A stretch of 64,000 nt of DNA from Archangium lipolyticum (GTDB taxonomy: Bacteria > Myxococcota > Myxococcia > Myxococcales > Myxococcaceae), in assembly GCF_024623785.1 (NCBI RefSeq), contig NZ_JANKBZ010000002.1:620001-684000 (forward strand). The letters are read 5' to 3'. The notes beneath the pieces are model-generated. The model ran no database searches. It saw only the letters and a program-made list of their open reading frames with translations, and was not told the origin of the DNA. This document shows positions 51,311-59,537 of this stretch, piece after piece (position 1 is the first letter of the stretch; each line of letters begins with the position of its first letter). The position numbers and the translations under genes were made by a program.

Positions 51311-52045
51311 TCATGGCGCGGTTCCGGTGCGACGCGAGCCGCCGGTGGTGCTCCTGGAAGCAGAACGGGCCTCCATCGAGTGGTGCCACCTGGAGCGGAG
51401 GGTTGCGGGACGTTCCGGGTAGCGATCGTCCAGGAACTCCGCGCCCACCACACGGTCCGTGCGGAAGCTGCGGAAGTCCCCTCGCAGCTCGCACCAGGCG
51501 ATCAGGATGCGCACGGTGTCCATGTAGCCGACGATGACGGGCCAGACGGTGCGGCGGCTCGTCCGTCCCTGCTCGTCGCTGTAGTCGAGGACGATCTTCC
51601 GGCCACCGTGGATCGCGGCGCGGGTCTGGGCGAGGTCCAGCCCGTCAGGCGCCGCGTTCCAGACGGGGGGCGTGCCGGAGGCCGGCTCGAGCACGAAGGG
51701 CCGCAGGCGCTCGGGCACGGCGGCCTGGATCTTCGCGATCAGATCCCTCGCGGCCCGGGCCAGGGCCGGATCGGCGCGCCTCGCCACCCATTGGGCTCCC
51801 AGCACCGCCGCTTCGATCTCGTCGGTCGTCAGCATCAGTGGCGGCATGTCGAAGCCGGCATCCAACACGTAACCGACACCCGCCTCTCCCCGGATGGGCG
51901 TCCGCTGGTCCATCAGGGCCGCGATGTCGCGATAGACACTGCGCTTGGAGGTCTCCAGCTCGGCGGCGATGGCGTCAGCGGTGACTGGCCCTCGCGCCCG
52001 CCGGAGGATCTGGATGATCTGGAAAAGGCGTTCGGCGCGTCTCAT
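51311..52045 (-). CDS. WYL-domain (YafY-type) transcriptional regulator
   Basis: 244 residues from the ATG at 52045. The N-terminal winged helix (MRRAERLFQIIQILR, then TADAIAAELETSKRSVYRDI) is of the HTH_11/DeoR-like type. The WYL domain follows (RKIVLDYSDEQGRTSRRTVW) and a C-terminal segment ends with RTDRVVGAEFLDDR. The last 30 residues are Ser/Arg-rich and may be disordered. It is divergent from the transferase gene with a 22-base near-palindrome between, so autoregulation and repression of the transferase are likely. Confidence 0.9.
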   Translation of the reverse strand: MRRAERLFQIIQILRRARGPVTADAIAAELETSKRSVYRDIAALMDQRTPIRGEAGVGYVLDAGFDMPPLMLTTDEIEAAVLGAQWVARRADPALARAARDLIAKIQAAVPERLRPFVLEPASGTPPVWNAAPDGLDLAQTRAAIHGGRKIVLDYSDEQGRTSRRTVWPVIVGYMDTVRILIAWCELRGDFRSFRTDRVVGAEFLDDRYPERPATLRSRWHHSMEARSASRSTTGGSRRTGTAP

Positions 52046-52066
52046 GAAGCCATCATCCCGAAAGGA

Positions 52067-52088
52067 TGCTGACAGCATGCTGGCAGCA
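52067..52088. promoter_or_regulatory. Operator candidate for the WYL regulator
   Basis: TGCTGACAGCATGCTGGCAGCA, a 22-base palindrome with one mismatched pair. It is centred in the 97-base region between the regulator (start 52045) and the glutathione S-transferase (start 52143). Confidence 0.7.
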
Positions 52089-52142
52089 GGGTGGCAGTAT
52101 CAAGAGGGGGTCGGCCACCAAGGCCGCGAAGGAGACGACACG

Positions 52143-52865
52143 ATGATCACCCTGGCCTGCACTGGTTCCCAATTTGGCCTGCCCGAAGCCAGCCCCTACG
52201 TCACCAAGACCGAGATCCACCTGCGAATGGCGGGCCTGGCCTACAAGAAGGTCCCTGCCATGCCGAACGCCTCGCCCAAGGGCCAGCTCCCCTTCATCGA
52301 GGACGCCGGGGAGTTGGTGGCTGACTCGACCTTCATCCGCGCCCACATCGAACGGAAGTACGGCGTGGATCTCGACGCGGGGTTGGATCCGGTCCAGCGC
52401 GCCCAGGCCTGGGCCATCGAGCGGATGCTCGAGAACCAGCTCGGTTGGGTCTCGACATGGTTCCGGTTCATGGTCCCGGAGAACTTCGAGAAGGGGCCGT
52501 CGCACTGGTTCGACGGCGCGCCAGAAGCGATGCGCGGGCAACTGCGCAAGGGCCTGTTGGAGAGCGTCGGGACCAATCTCCGCGCGGTCGGGGTGTCGCG
52601 TCACGCTCCGGAGGAGATCGCCGGCCTGGGAGAGCGCTCGCTGTCGGCCCTATCGAGCCTGCTGGGCGACAAGCCGTTCCTGTTCGGCGAGCGGCCGACG
52701 GGAACGGACGCCGTCGCCTTCAGCATCCTGGCGGGAATGCTGACACCGTTCTTCGACAGCCCCCTGCGCCGCAAGGCCGAGGGCTACGCCAACCTGACAG
52801 CCTATACGGCCCGGATGATGGCCCGGTTCTACCCGGACCATCCCTGGCACACTCCGGCTCACTGA
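52143..52865 (+). CDS. Glutathione S-transferase family protein
   Basis: 240 residues from the ATG at 52143 with a GAAGGAG site. The N-terminal thioredoxin-like half has SPYVTKTEIHLRMAGLAYKK and SPKGQLPFIEDAGELVADST, with the cis-Pro and Asp/Ser of the glutathione site. The all-helical C-terminal half ends YTARMMARFYPDHPWH. It would conjugate or isomerise electrophilic compounds in the cytoplasm. It is controlled, by inference, by the divergent WYL regulator. The stop overlaps the stop of the convergent gene by 7 bases. Confidence 0.86.
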   Translation: MITLACTGSQFGLPEASPYVTKTEIHLRMAGLAYKKVPAMPNASPKGQLPFIEDAGELVADSTFIRAHIERKYGVDLDAGLDPVQRAQAWAIERMLENQLGWVSTWFRFMVPENFEKGPSHWFDGAPEAMRGQLRKGLLESVGTNLRAVGVSRHAPEEIAGLGERSLSALSSLLGDKPFLFGERPTGTDAVAFSILAGMLTPFFDSPLRRKAEGYANLTAYTARMMARFYPDHPWHTPAH

Positions 52866-53665
52866 TCGTCGCAGGGCGTGCCCAGCCGGGCGCCGGTGTA
52901 GGGCCCCAGCTCGTTGTAGATGAGCGGCAGGTTCTCGGAGACGGGAACCGCGCGCAGCTCGAGCCGCTTCTTGTTCTGGATCCACATCGAGGGCTTCTGC
53001 TGGTCCACCACGAGCCGGAGGTCTCCCTTCTTCGTGGAGAAGATCTGCCCCTCCGAGTCGGAGACGAGGTTGACCATCTCCTGGAGCTTGAGATTGCCCT
53101 TGGGCCCGATGGACACCCGGAAGCGCTTCTCGTCCTCCGGATGGAAGCCCCGCTCGACCAGGTAGTAGATGCCCTTGCTGTCGCGCAGCAGGGCATAGGG
53201 CACGAACTTCTGCGGATTCACCTCGAACGAGGCGGCCTGGAGCAGCTCCCCGGCCTTCTCGGACTCGACGAAGGTGTAGGGGATGGTCCGCTCGCCGCAG
53301 CGGACCGCGCAGTTGCCCTTCTCCCTGTCGATGATGACCTCCGAGTACACGCGCATGTCCATGCCGCGGAAGCTCGGGTTGCGGCCCTTGTCGACGAAGC
53401 GCGGCTCGAGGAAGGTGTTGCTCATGTACCGGGCGAGGGGAACCTGCACGAACGTGCGGCCATCCCCGTAGAAGAGATGGTCCGGGCCGTCCTTGTTGGG
53501 TGAAAGGGCGAAGTAGTGGCCCTTCCCATCGGTGCAGACCGTGGTCTTTTCCAGGAGCCGCTTCTCTCCCAGGTTCTGGGCCTTGCCCCACGGCGGCTCG
53601 ATGGCCCATGAGGCGTTCGACAAGAGGACGACCACGGCGGCGGCGAAGATGTGACGAGCAGACAT
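52859..53665 (-). CDS. Secreted hypothetical protein
   Basis: 268 residues with a signal peptide (MSARHIFAAAVVVLLSNASWA). The mature part is a beta-rich domain (HYFALSPNKDGPDHLFYGDG, KGDLRLVVDQQKPSMWIQN) with four cysteines. No family is recognised. It starts 13 bases downstream of the lipoprotein gene and is the third gene of the kinase operon. It is probably periplasmic. Confidence 0.75.
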   Translation of the reverse strand: MSARHIFAAAVVVLLSNASWAIEPPWGKAQNLGEKRLLEKTTVCTDGKGHYFALSPNKDGPDHLFYGDGRTFVQVPLARYMSNTFLEPRFVDKGRNPSFRGMDMRVYSEVIIDREKGNCAVRCGERTIPYTFVESEKAGELLQAASFEVNPQKFVPYALLRDSKGIYYLVERGFHPEDEKRFRVSIGPKGNLKLQEMVNLVSDSEGQIFSTKKGDLRLVVDQQKPSMWIQNKKRLELRAVPVSENLPLIYNELGPYTGARLGTPCDDQ

Positions 53666-53678
53666 GACGTGCTCCGTC

Positions 53679-54497
53679 CTAGAGGTTTTTCTCGAAGTAC
53701 TGGATGGCGAAGTCTTCCTGGTTCGAGGCGTCCTGCTGTGTCGTCCAGGTCACCTGCCCCGCGTCGATGGACAGCTTCATGGCGTCGCCGAACTGGCAGC
53801 GCACCTGCCGCACCTTCTCGCGGATGATCCGCTTGCCCACGTTCGTGTCGCACAGCTTCTCCAGCGCGGTGAGCGGGTTCTCGCAGAAGGATGCGATGCT
53901 GTACGTCTTCAGCAGGTCATCCGAGATGGAGTCCCAGACGATTGACGCGGTCACCGAGGTGCCGCAGGTCTTGTTCATCGACTTCAACGTCTCGGCCAGC
54001 GACTGGTCGTGCCCGGCCATCGTACCCGGGCGGTCGAACGCCGCGAGCCTGGCGAGCGTGCCATCCGCCTTCTGCTTCTCGTACATCGAATAGATGAAAT
54101 AGATGTCCGCGGCCATCAGTGCCTGGGTGCGCGGCTCGTCGTAGGAGACGGTGATGCTGTCGTTGCGCCCGGGCACGGAGAGCAGGTGGTTTCGGGTTCC
54201 GTTCCGGGAGCGCACGATCAGGGTCCTGTAGTCGCTGCCCCGAAGCGTCGTGGTGTAGTCCTCCTTGCCATCGGATGCGCTGTGCTCGTGCAGGAGCGCC
54301 TTCCCGTCGAACTCGCTGCCCGTGCCCTGGACGTAGACGAGCGCCTTGTTCTCCTGCTCGGGCAGGAGCGGGATGACCGCGACCTCCTCGCCCTGCGGGC
54401 CCGAGAAGACCTTGCCCGCTCCGATGGGTGCACGGGTCGTGGCGCAACCGACCAGTCCCATCGCGATGATTGCTGTCAGGATGATTCGCACGTTCAC
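53679..54497 (-). CDS. Lipoprotein of the kinase operon
   Basis: 272 residues from a GTG at 54497; the overlapping ATG leads at once to a stop. A GGGGGGAG site precedes it. Lipobox MGLVGC. The mature protein is mixed alpha/beta (VAVIPLLPEQENKALVYVQG, QALMAADIYFIYSMYEKQK). No family is recognised. It lies 25 bases after the kinase stop and 13 before the secreted protein gene. Confidence 0.78.
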   Translation of the reverse strand: MNVRIILTAIIAMGLVGCATTRAPIGAGKVFSGPQGEEVAVIPLLPEQENKALVYVQGTGSEFDGKALLHEHSASDGKEDYTTTLRGSDYRTLIVRSRNGTRNHLLSVPGRNDSITVSYDEPRTQALMAADIYFIYSMYEKQKADGTLARLAAFDRPGTMAGHDQSLAETLKSMNKTCGTSVTASIVWDSISDDLLKTYSIASFCENPLTALEKLCDTNVGKRIIREKVRQVRCQFGDAMKLSIDAGQVTWTTQQDASNQEDFAIQYFEKNL

Positions 54498-54522
54498 ATC
54501 TCCCCCCGTGAAGGACGTGGGT

Positions 54523-56163
54523 TCAAAGGTTGATCTCATACTGCTTGCAGTACTGACGTACCCGGGTGCGTTCGGCCGCGGGGACCTTCGCCCACTGCGC
54601 CCGGGCATTGGCGAGATCGCTCTGGCGGCAGTGCGCCCGGGTGATGACCGAGTAGGACGCTCCGGTGATCTTCTTCCGCTGGCTGAGGCGAGCGAGCCGG
54701 AGGGCCTCCTCGGCGTTGTTCTTGCCCAGAGCCTCCTCCGCATCCGCCAGATCCTTCCGCACCTCCTCGGGTATGACCTCGGGAGGGCTCTGACGCGCGG
54801 GGGCGCGCGGGGTGGGCCGGGTTTCGGCGGCGCTGGTGGCGGCGACCTGCTCGGACGGCGCGGGCTCGTTCGGCTCGGATTCCGCGGGAGGCGTTTCGGC
54901 CGGAGTCGCGACGACGGCGGGGGGCGGTGTGGATGGTTTCGGGGATGGCTCCACCTTCGCCGTGCTCTCCGGTGCGCTGACGGCCGGGGGGGGTGGAGGT
55001 TGGGGCCGCAGCCACAATCCGGCCGCCACGGCACCCAGGAGCAACACCGCCGCACCCGCGATCAGCGGGGTCTTCGACTTTGGCTGGGCCGTGGGACCCA
55101 ACGGCACCGTGTTACCTGGAACCTCCGCCAGGGGTTGGGCCTGGGCCATGGGCCGCCCTGGCACCGTCCGCGCGGGTTCGTCCCCCCGGCGCGTCGGGAA
55201 CGAGGACGGGGACGGGGAACCCGGTGTCCTGGGGGCCGTCTCGGGACGGGCCACCGGCTGGGGCTGGGGCTGTGACGGAGGAAGGCTCTGGAGCGGGGCT
55301 CCCGTCAGCTCGGCGATGAACGACGCCACATCCGGGAAGCGGTCCTTCGGGTCCTTCGCGAGCGCCCGCTCCACCGCCGCGAGCACCGACGGGGGGGCGT
55401 CCGGACAAAGGTGTCCCAGGGCGTCCGGGGGCTCATACACGATGTTGTAGATGAGGCCCGCCACGGAGTCCCCGTTGAACGGAGGCCGGCCAGCCAGCAT
55501 CTCGTAGACGATGCACCCGAGGGCGAACAGGTCCGAGCGGGCATCCACCTCGCGGTTCTTGCCCATCGCCTGCTCGGGCGACATGTACCGCGGCGTGCCG
55601 AGCAGCACGTCCTCCTGGGTGTGGACCGTCTGGGCGGAGACGAGCTTCGAGATGCCGAAGTCGAGCAGCTTCACCTGCTGGCCCACCACGCCCCCGGACT
55701 CGGTGGGGACGAGGTACACGTTGCCCGGCTTCAGGTCCCGGTGCACCACGCCCGCTTGATGGGCGGTGTGGAGGGCCGAGCCGATCTGCCGCGCGATGAG
55801 GAGCGTCTCCTGGAGGGGGATGGCGCCCTGGCGGAGCCGCTTCGAGAGGCTCTCTCCGCGCAGGTGCTCCATCACCAGGTACGGCGTGCCGTCCTCCAGG
55901 CTGTGGAAGTCGAGCACCGCGACGATGTTCGGGTGGCCGAGCCGCGAGGTGATCTCCGCCTCACGGCGGAAGCGCGCGAACACCTCCGGGCTCGTCTCCT
56001 CCTGGGCGTGGAGGACCTTCACCGCCACCTGCTTGCCGGGAAGCCGGAGATGTTGTGCCAGGAAGACCGTGCCCATCCCTCCTCGGCCCAGCTCCGAGAC
56101 GAGCTCATAGGTGTCTCGAAGGACGGTTCCGATGCGGATGGGGCTTGTGACTGGTTGGGTCAT
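54523..56163 (-). CDS. Transmembrane serine/threonine protein kinase
   Basis: 546 residues from the ATG at 56163; a longer start at 56220 is possible. The kinase domain (about 18-285) is complete: ELGRGGMGTVFLAQH, Lys49 in VAVKVL, HRDLKPGN (Asp143), DFGISKL (168), GTPRYMSPEQ and DARSDLFALGCIVYEMLAG. A Pro-rich juxtamembrane linker, one membrane segment (about 366-385, PLIAGAAVLLLGAVAAGLWL) and a Pro/Ala/Glu-rich extracytoplasmic stretch follow. The end is a short helical TPR-like domain. A PknB/Hanks-type sensor kinase, first in an operon with two exported proteins that may act as its partners. Confidence 0.91.
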   Translation of the reverse strand: MTQPVTSPIRIGTVLRDTYELVSELGRGGMGTVFLAQHLRLPGKQVAVKVLHAQEETSPEVFARFRREAEITSRLGHPNIVAVLDFHSLEDGTPYLVMEHLRGESLSKRLRQGAIPLQETLLIARQIGSALHTAHQAGVVHRDLKPGNVYLVPTESGGVVGQQVKLLDFGISKLVSAQTVHTQEDVLLGTPRYMSPEQAMGKNREVDARSDLFALGCIVYEMLAGRPPFNGDSVAGLIYNIVYEPPDALGHLCPDAPPSVLAAVERALAKDPKDRFPDVASFIAELTGAPLQSLPPSQPQPQPVARPETAPRTPGSPSPSSFPTRRGDEPARTVPGRPMAQAQPLAEVPGNTVPLGPTAQPKSKTPLIAGAAVLLLGAVAAGLWLRPQPPPPPAVSAPESTAKVEPSPKPSTPPPAVVATPAETPPAESEPNEPAPSEQVAATSAAETRPTPRAPARQSPPEVIPEEVRKDLADAEEALGKNNAEEALRLARLSQRKKITGASYSVITRAHCRQSDLANARAQWAKVPAAERTRVRQYCKQYEINL

Positions 56164-56287
56164 GAGACGTAGCGGGGCGGATACGACACTGACTTCCTTA
56201 TGCTGCTTCTTCTCCCACATCCATCTGACCCTGTTCCAGAGACGCCGGGCGCATGTCTCCTTCCCAGGTTCCGCGCGGGTGAGAAAA

Positions 56288-56310
56288 CGGCGTGACGAGC
56301 CGTCACGCCG
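56288..56310 (-). terminator. Rho-independent terminator of the Cys-rich lipoprotein gene
   Basis: On the minus strand CGGCGTGACG-GCT-CGTCACGCCG, perfect 10-base arms and a 3-base loop, followed by TTTT. It lies 18 bases after the stop at 56329. This is the best classical terminator in the window. Confidence 0.85.
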
Positions 56311-56328
56311 GAACGCCCGGGCTCGTGC

Positions 56329-56733
56329 CTAGCTCTCCGGAGGCGGGCACACGATGGGGCAGGTCTGGTTCTTCTCCACGCACATGCCGCCACAGCAGCC
56401 CGTCAGGTACTCGCAGCCCGCGGTCTTGCCGCAGATGCTGGACGCCAGCCCGTCACAGGTGGCCTCGGGCAGGGCGCTCTGCTCGCCCGGCGGAGGCGGA
56501 CAGACGATGGGACAGGTCTGGTACTGGTCCACGCACATGCCGCCGCAGCAGCCCGTCAGGTACTCACAGCCCGCGGTCTTGCCGCAGGTGCTCGCCGGCA
56601 GCTCACCGCAGGAGAGGGTCAGTCCGGAGGTGGTCTGAGCGGTCTCCGTGCCCTCCTGCGTATCGGGCTGGCAGCCGACGAGCCCGGACACCACCAACAC
56701 CATCAGACCTGCGAGCAGATGCCTTGCGAACAT
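56329..56733 (-). CDS. Cysteine-rich lipoprotein with internal duplication
   Basis: 134 residues from the ATG at 56733. Lipobox SGLVGC. Two tandem copies of a 51-residue unit follow, each with nine cysteines in the same order, including CGKTAGCEYLTGCCGGMCV and TCPIVCPPP. The units differ at few positions, and the DNA copies (56351-56439 and 56504-56592) are about 90 percent alike, so the duplication is recent or held by conversion. No family is recognised. It is probably a disulfide-rich surface module. Confidence 0.8.
   Translation of the reverse strand: MFARHLLAGLMVLVVSGLVGCQPDTQEGTETAQTTSGLTLSCGELPASTCGKTAGCEYLTGCCGGMCVDQYQTCPIVCPPPPGEQSALPEATCDGLASSICGKTAGCEYLTGCCGGMCVEKNQTCPIVCPPPES
56351..56592. 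repeat. Direct repeat of about 89 bases within the Cys-rich lipoprotein gene
   Basis: Copies at 56351-56439 and 56504-56592, offset 153 bases (51 codons), with only scattered third-position and a few coding changes. They encode the duplicated cysteine module. Confidence 0.8.
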
Positions 56734-56832
56734 GAACAGTCCTTCGACACGGCGGGCGGCATTGCCCGCGGTGGGCGTGCAATAGCAAAGAGGACTGATC
56801 GAGCGAAAGGGTGAGGTGGAGAACACCCCCCT

Positions 56833-57270
56833 TCAGCGGGAGACGACGGGCGCCGGGCTCGCGGCGGGGAGCTCGGCGCGGCGCTGAAGCTTCACTACCT
56901 CGGCCGTCACCGTCACACTGCTGGGCAGCGGGATGAAGAAGAAGATGGCGCCGAGCACCTTCGTCACCGGCAGGTACTGCGTCTGGCGGAAGCGGACGTT
57001 GATGGCGCCATCGCCGCCCATCTCCCGCACCTGGGGGATGAGCACATCCTTGAAGCCGGCGTCGAGGTCCGTGCCCACCACGTCCACGAAGCCGAAGAGC
57101 AGCACGCCCGAGCGCGTGGCCTGGACCATGCCGAGCGACTCATGGGGCTCGGGGATGTCGCCCGCCGTCACGAAGACCTCCCTGCCGCTGCGGTCGGACG
57201 GGACGGTGGTGGTGTTGACGACGGTGCAGCCGGTGAGCGCCACGAGCACGAGCGCGAGGAGGGAACGCAT
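56833..57270 (-). CDS. Small lipoprotein, paralogue of the 57.8 kb gene
   Basis: 145 residues from the ATG at 57270. Lipobox VALTGC. The body shares with the 57751-58182 product the sequence blocks REVFVT, SGVLLFGF, MGGDGAINVRFRQTQY and FFFIPLPSSVTV. It is the third gene of a run of three. Resemblance to DUF4156/YbjQ-type periplasmic proteins is loose. Unknown function. Confidence 0.78.
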   Translation of the reverse strand: MRSLLALVLVALTGCTVVNTTTVPSDRSGREVFVTAGDIPEPHESLGMVQATRSGVLLFGFVDVVGTDLDAGFKDVLIPQVREMGGDGAINVRFRQTQYLPVTKVLGAIFFFIPLPSSVTVTAEVVKLQRRAELPAASPAPVVSR

Positions 57271-57281
57271 CGAAGGAGGCC

Positions 57282-57725
57282 TCACGGTTGGGTGGGGAGG
57301 AAGTGGATGATTTCACCGGTGACGGTGATGTTGCGGTCGCGCGTCTTCACTCCACCCTGGCCACGCGCCACGTTGTGGATGGACTCGGACAGGTCGGACG
57401 CGCGATCCACGTCGGTGGGCGGGTTCTCGTCCTCGAACTCGATGTGGATGACGCCGTCGCCACCCATCCTCAGGGCCGCGTCCACCAGCGCCTTCTTGAT
57501 GGTGCTGTCGAGGGCGGCATCTCCCACGTCCGAGATGCCCGCCACGGTGACGCCGTAGCCCATCACCTGGGCGAACCCGATGGTGCGGTAGGGCCGGGGC
57601 GAGCCGCCGGTGCTGAGGTACAGGCCGCGTCCGCCATCGGGTGGGTGGTCCGAGAGCTTCGAGCCGCGTGACACGGCACTGCATCCGACGCACAGCAGGA
57701 GGGAAAGGAGGAGCGGGAGTCTCAC
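57282..57725 (-). CDS. Small lipoprotein, middle gene of a three-gene set
   Basis: 147 residues from a GTG at 57725 with a GGAG site 8 bases upstream; no ATG fits. Lipobox LLLCVGC. The body has TIGFAQVMGYGVTVAG, ALRMGGDGVIHIEFED and TVTGEIIHFLP. The order of blocks is the same as in its two neighbours, so all three probably share one fold. 11 bases separate it from the gene after it and 25 from the one before. Confidence 0.75.
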   Translation of the reverse strand: MRLPLLLSLLLCVGCSAVSRGSKLSDHPPDGGRGLYLSTGGSPRPYRTIGFAQVMGYGVTVAGISDVGDAALDSTIKKALVDAALRMGGDGVIHIEFEDENPPTDVDRASDLSESIHNVARGQGGVKTRDRNITVTGEIIHFLPTQP

Positions 57726-57750
57726 CGGATTCTCCAGGAGCGGGGCGGGT

Positions 57751-58182
57751 TCAACGTGACGCCGTATCGGCCGAGGCCGGCACGGCACCCGGGGCGAGCC
57801 TCACCACCTCGCCACTGAAGGTGACCTCGCTCGGCAGGGGGATGAAGAAGAGCAGGGCGAAGAGGATGCGGGTGGGCAGCGGGTACTGCGTCTGCTGGAA
57901 GCGCACGTTCATGATGCCGTCGCCTCCCATGCGCCGCACCTCGGGGAGGAGCGACTCATGCAGTCCGCCCTCCAGGTCCGTCGACGCCAGGTCCGCGAAG
58001 CCGAAGAGCAGCACTCCCCGCCGCGTGGTCTGCACCAGGCCGAGACTCTGGTAGGGACCCTTCACGTCCGACGTGGTGACGAAGACCTCACGCGTATCAC
58101 CCATCGACGGCACCCGGACCACGTTCACCGAGGTGCAGCCGGCCAGCGCCATCAGAATGAGGAGTCCAGCCATCCCTCGCAT
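57751..58182 (-). CDS. Small lipoprotein, first gene of a three-gene set
   Basis: 143 residues from the ATG at 58182, preceded by GGGAGGG. Lipobox MALAGC. Blocks TREVFVTTSD, YQSLGLVQTTRRGVLLFGF and MGGDGIMNVRFQQTQYPLP are shared with the third gene (56833-57270). It likely arose by duplication within the operon. Function unknown; an outer-membrane or periplasmic location is expected. Confidence 0.78.
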   Translation of the reverse strand: MRGMAGLLILMALAGCTSVNVVRVPSMGDTREVFVTTSDVKGPYQSLGLVQTTRRGVLLFGFADLASTDLEGGLHESLLPEVRRMGGDGIMNVRFQQTQYPLPTRILFALLFFIPLPSEVTFSGEVVRLAPGAVPASADTASR

Positions 58183-58284
58183 GCGGTCTTGCCCTCCCTC
58201 GTCCGCGGGGGGGTCGAGGATCGGCGGACCCGGGTTCCCGGGGCAATCTTTATTTTCGCCGCCAGCCCGGCCGGAATTCCCTCA

Positions 58285-58294
58285 CGACATGTCG
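58285..58294. promoter_or_regulatory. Short palindrome upstream of the citrate synthase homologue
   Basis: CGACATGTCG, a perfect 10-base palindrome followed by a run of TCGA-containing repeats, 65 bases before the ATG. It is only a weak operator candidate. Confidence 0.25.
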
Positions 58295-58358
58295 AATGTC
58301 GAATCGAGTTTCGAGCCCTTGGACGGGTCATTACAGCCTGCATCGGAGGGACACGAGC

Positions 58359-59459
58359 ATGGATACGATGCAGGCACCAGTGCAGGCGGGTCTCGAAGGT
58401 GTGGTGGTGGCCGAGACCCGGTTGAGTGAAGTGGATGGAGAGCGGGGACGGTTGGTGATCGCCGGTGGCGACGTGGAGTCGCTCGCCGGTTCCGTCTCTT
58501 TCGAGGAGGTATGCGCGAGGCTCTGGGCGCCTCATGCGAAGGAGCCGCTCCCGGGCTCACTCCAGGCCGCACTGGGCGAGGCGCGGGTGCGTGCCTTCGG
58601 GCTGCTCGAGGGGCTGGGTGACGCGCTCTCGGCGGAGGATGGCATGGATGCACTGCGGGCCGCGGCGGCCCACGTGCCAGCGCACCCCGGTGGCGAGCTG
58701 GCGACACACCTCCTGCTGACGGGAGCCCTCGCGGTGTTCGCGGGTGCATGGGCGAGGCGCGGGCGCGGGCTGGCCCCGGTGCGGCCGGACCCGGCGCTGT
58801 CCCACGCGGCCGATCTGCTGCGCATGGTGACGGGGGAGTCCCAGCCCGACAGGGCCGCCGGGCTCGATGCCTATCTGGTTACCGTCTCCGACCATGGGCT
58901 GAACGCCTCCACGTTCACCGCGCGGGTGATTGCCTCGACCGGCTCCGACGCGGTGTCGGCGGTGGTGGGGGCCATCGGTGCCTTGAAGGGGCCGCTGCAT
59001 GGGGGAGCGCCCGGGCCGGTGCTGGACATGCTCGATGCCATCGCCCGGCCGGAGCGGGCCACGTCGTGGCTCGAGGAGGAGCTACGGACCGGGCGCCGCA
59101 TCATGGGCATGGGCCACCGCATCTACCGCGTGCGCGACCCACGCGCGGCGGTGCTGGAGCGTGCCATCGAGCGGCTCGAGCGCGGCGGTCTGCGCACCGA
59201 ACGGCTCGCCCTGGCTCGGGCGGTGGAGCGCGCGGCCGAGGAGCTTCTCCGCCAGCGCTACCCGGACCGCCCGTTGCGCGCCAACGTGGAGTTCTACACG
59301 GCCGTGCTGCTCGACGCGGTGGGGCTCGATCGGACGATGTTCTCGCCCGCCTTCGCCTGCGGCCGCGTCGCCGGGTGGCTCGGGCACGTCTCCGAGCAGC
59401 GGGCGACCGGGCGGCTCATCCGCCCCGCGTCGCGCTATGTGGGGCCGATGCCGGGCTGA
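58359..59459 (+). CDS. Citrate synthase family protein with Asp-to-Glu change at the active site
   Basis: 366 residues from the ATG at 58359 with a GGAGGG site. The catalytic histidines are in place: His179 (VSDHGLNAST), His214 (GPLHGGAP) and His253 (GMGHRIYRVRDPRA). The catalytic aspartate of the NVDFY motif is Glu311 here (NVEFYTAV). The N-terminal 100 residues are divergent. It would condense an acyl-CoA with oxaloacetate or a related 2-oxoacid. It may be a 2-methylcitrate-type or specialised enzyme rather than the main citrate synthase. It is not in an operon with other TCA or propionate genes. Confidence 0.87.
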   Translation: MDTMQAPVQAGLEGVVVAETRLSEVDGERGRLVIAGGDVESLAGSVSFEEVCARLWAPHAKEPLPGSLQAALGEARVRAFGLLEGLGDALSAEDGMDALRAAAAHVPAHPGGELATHLLLTGALAVFAGAWARRGRGLAPVRPDPALSHAADLLRMVTGESQPDRAAGLDAYLVTVSDHGLNASTFTARVIASTGSDAVSAVVGAIGALKGPLHGGAPGPVLDMLDAIARPERATSWLEEELRTGRRIMGMGHRIYRVRDPRAAVLERAIERLERGGLRTERLALARAVERAAEELLRQRYPDRPLRANVEFYTAVLLDAVGLDRTMFSPAFACGRVAGWLGHVSEQRATGRLIRPASRYVGPMPG

Positions 59460-59537
59460 TCGCCGGGAGCGCGTGCTTGCCTGGTGGGCATGGCGGCGGG
59501 TCAGGGGCAGCCAGGGGCGTGGTATGACGCCGCGACC

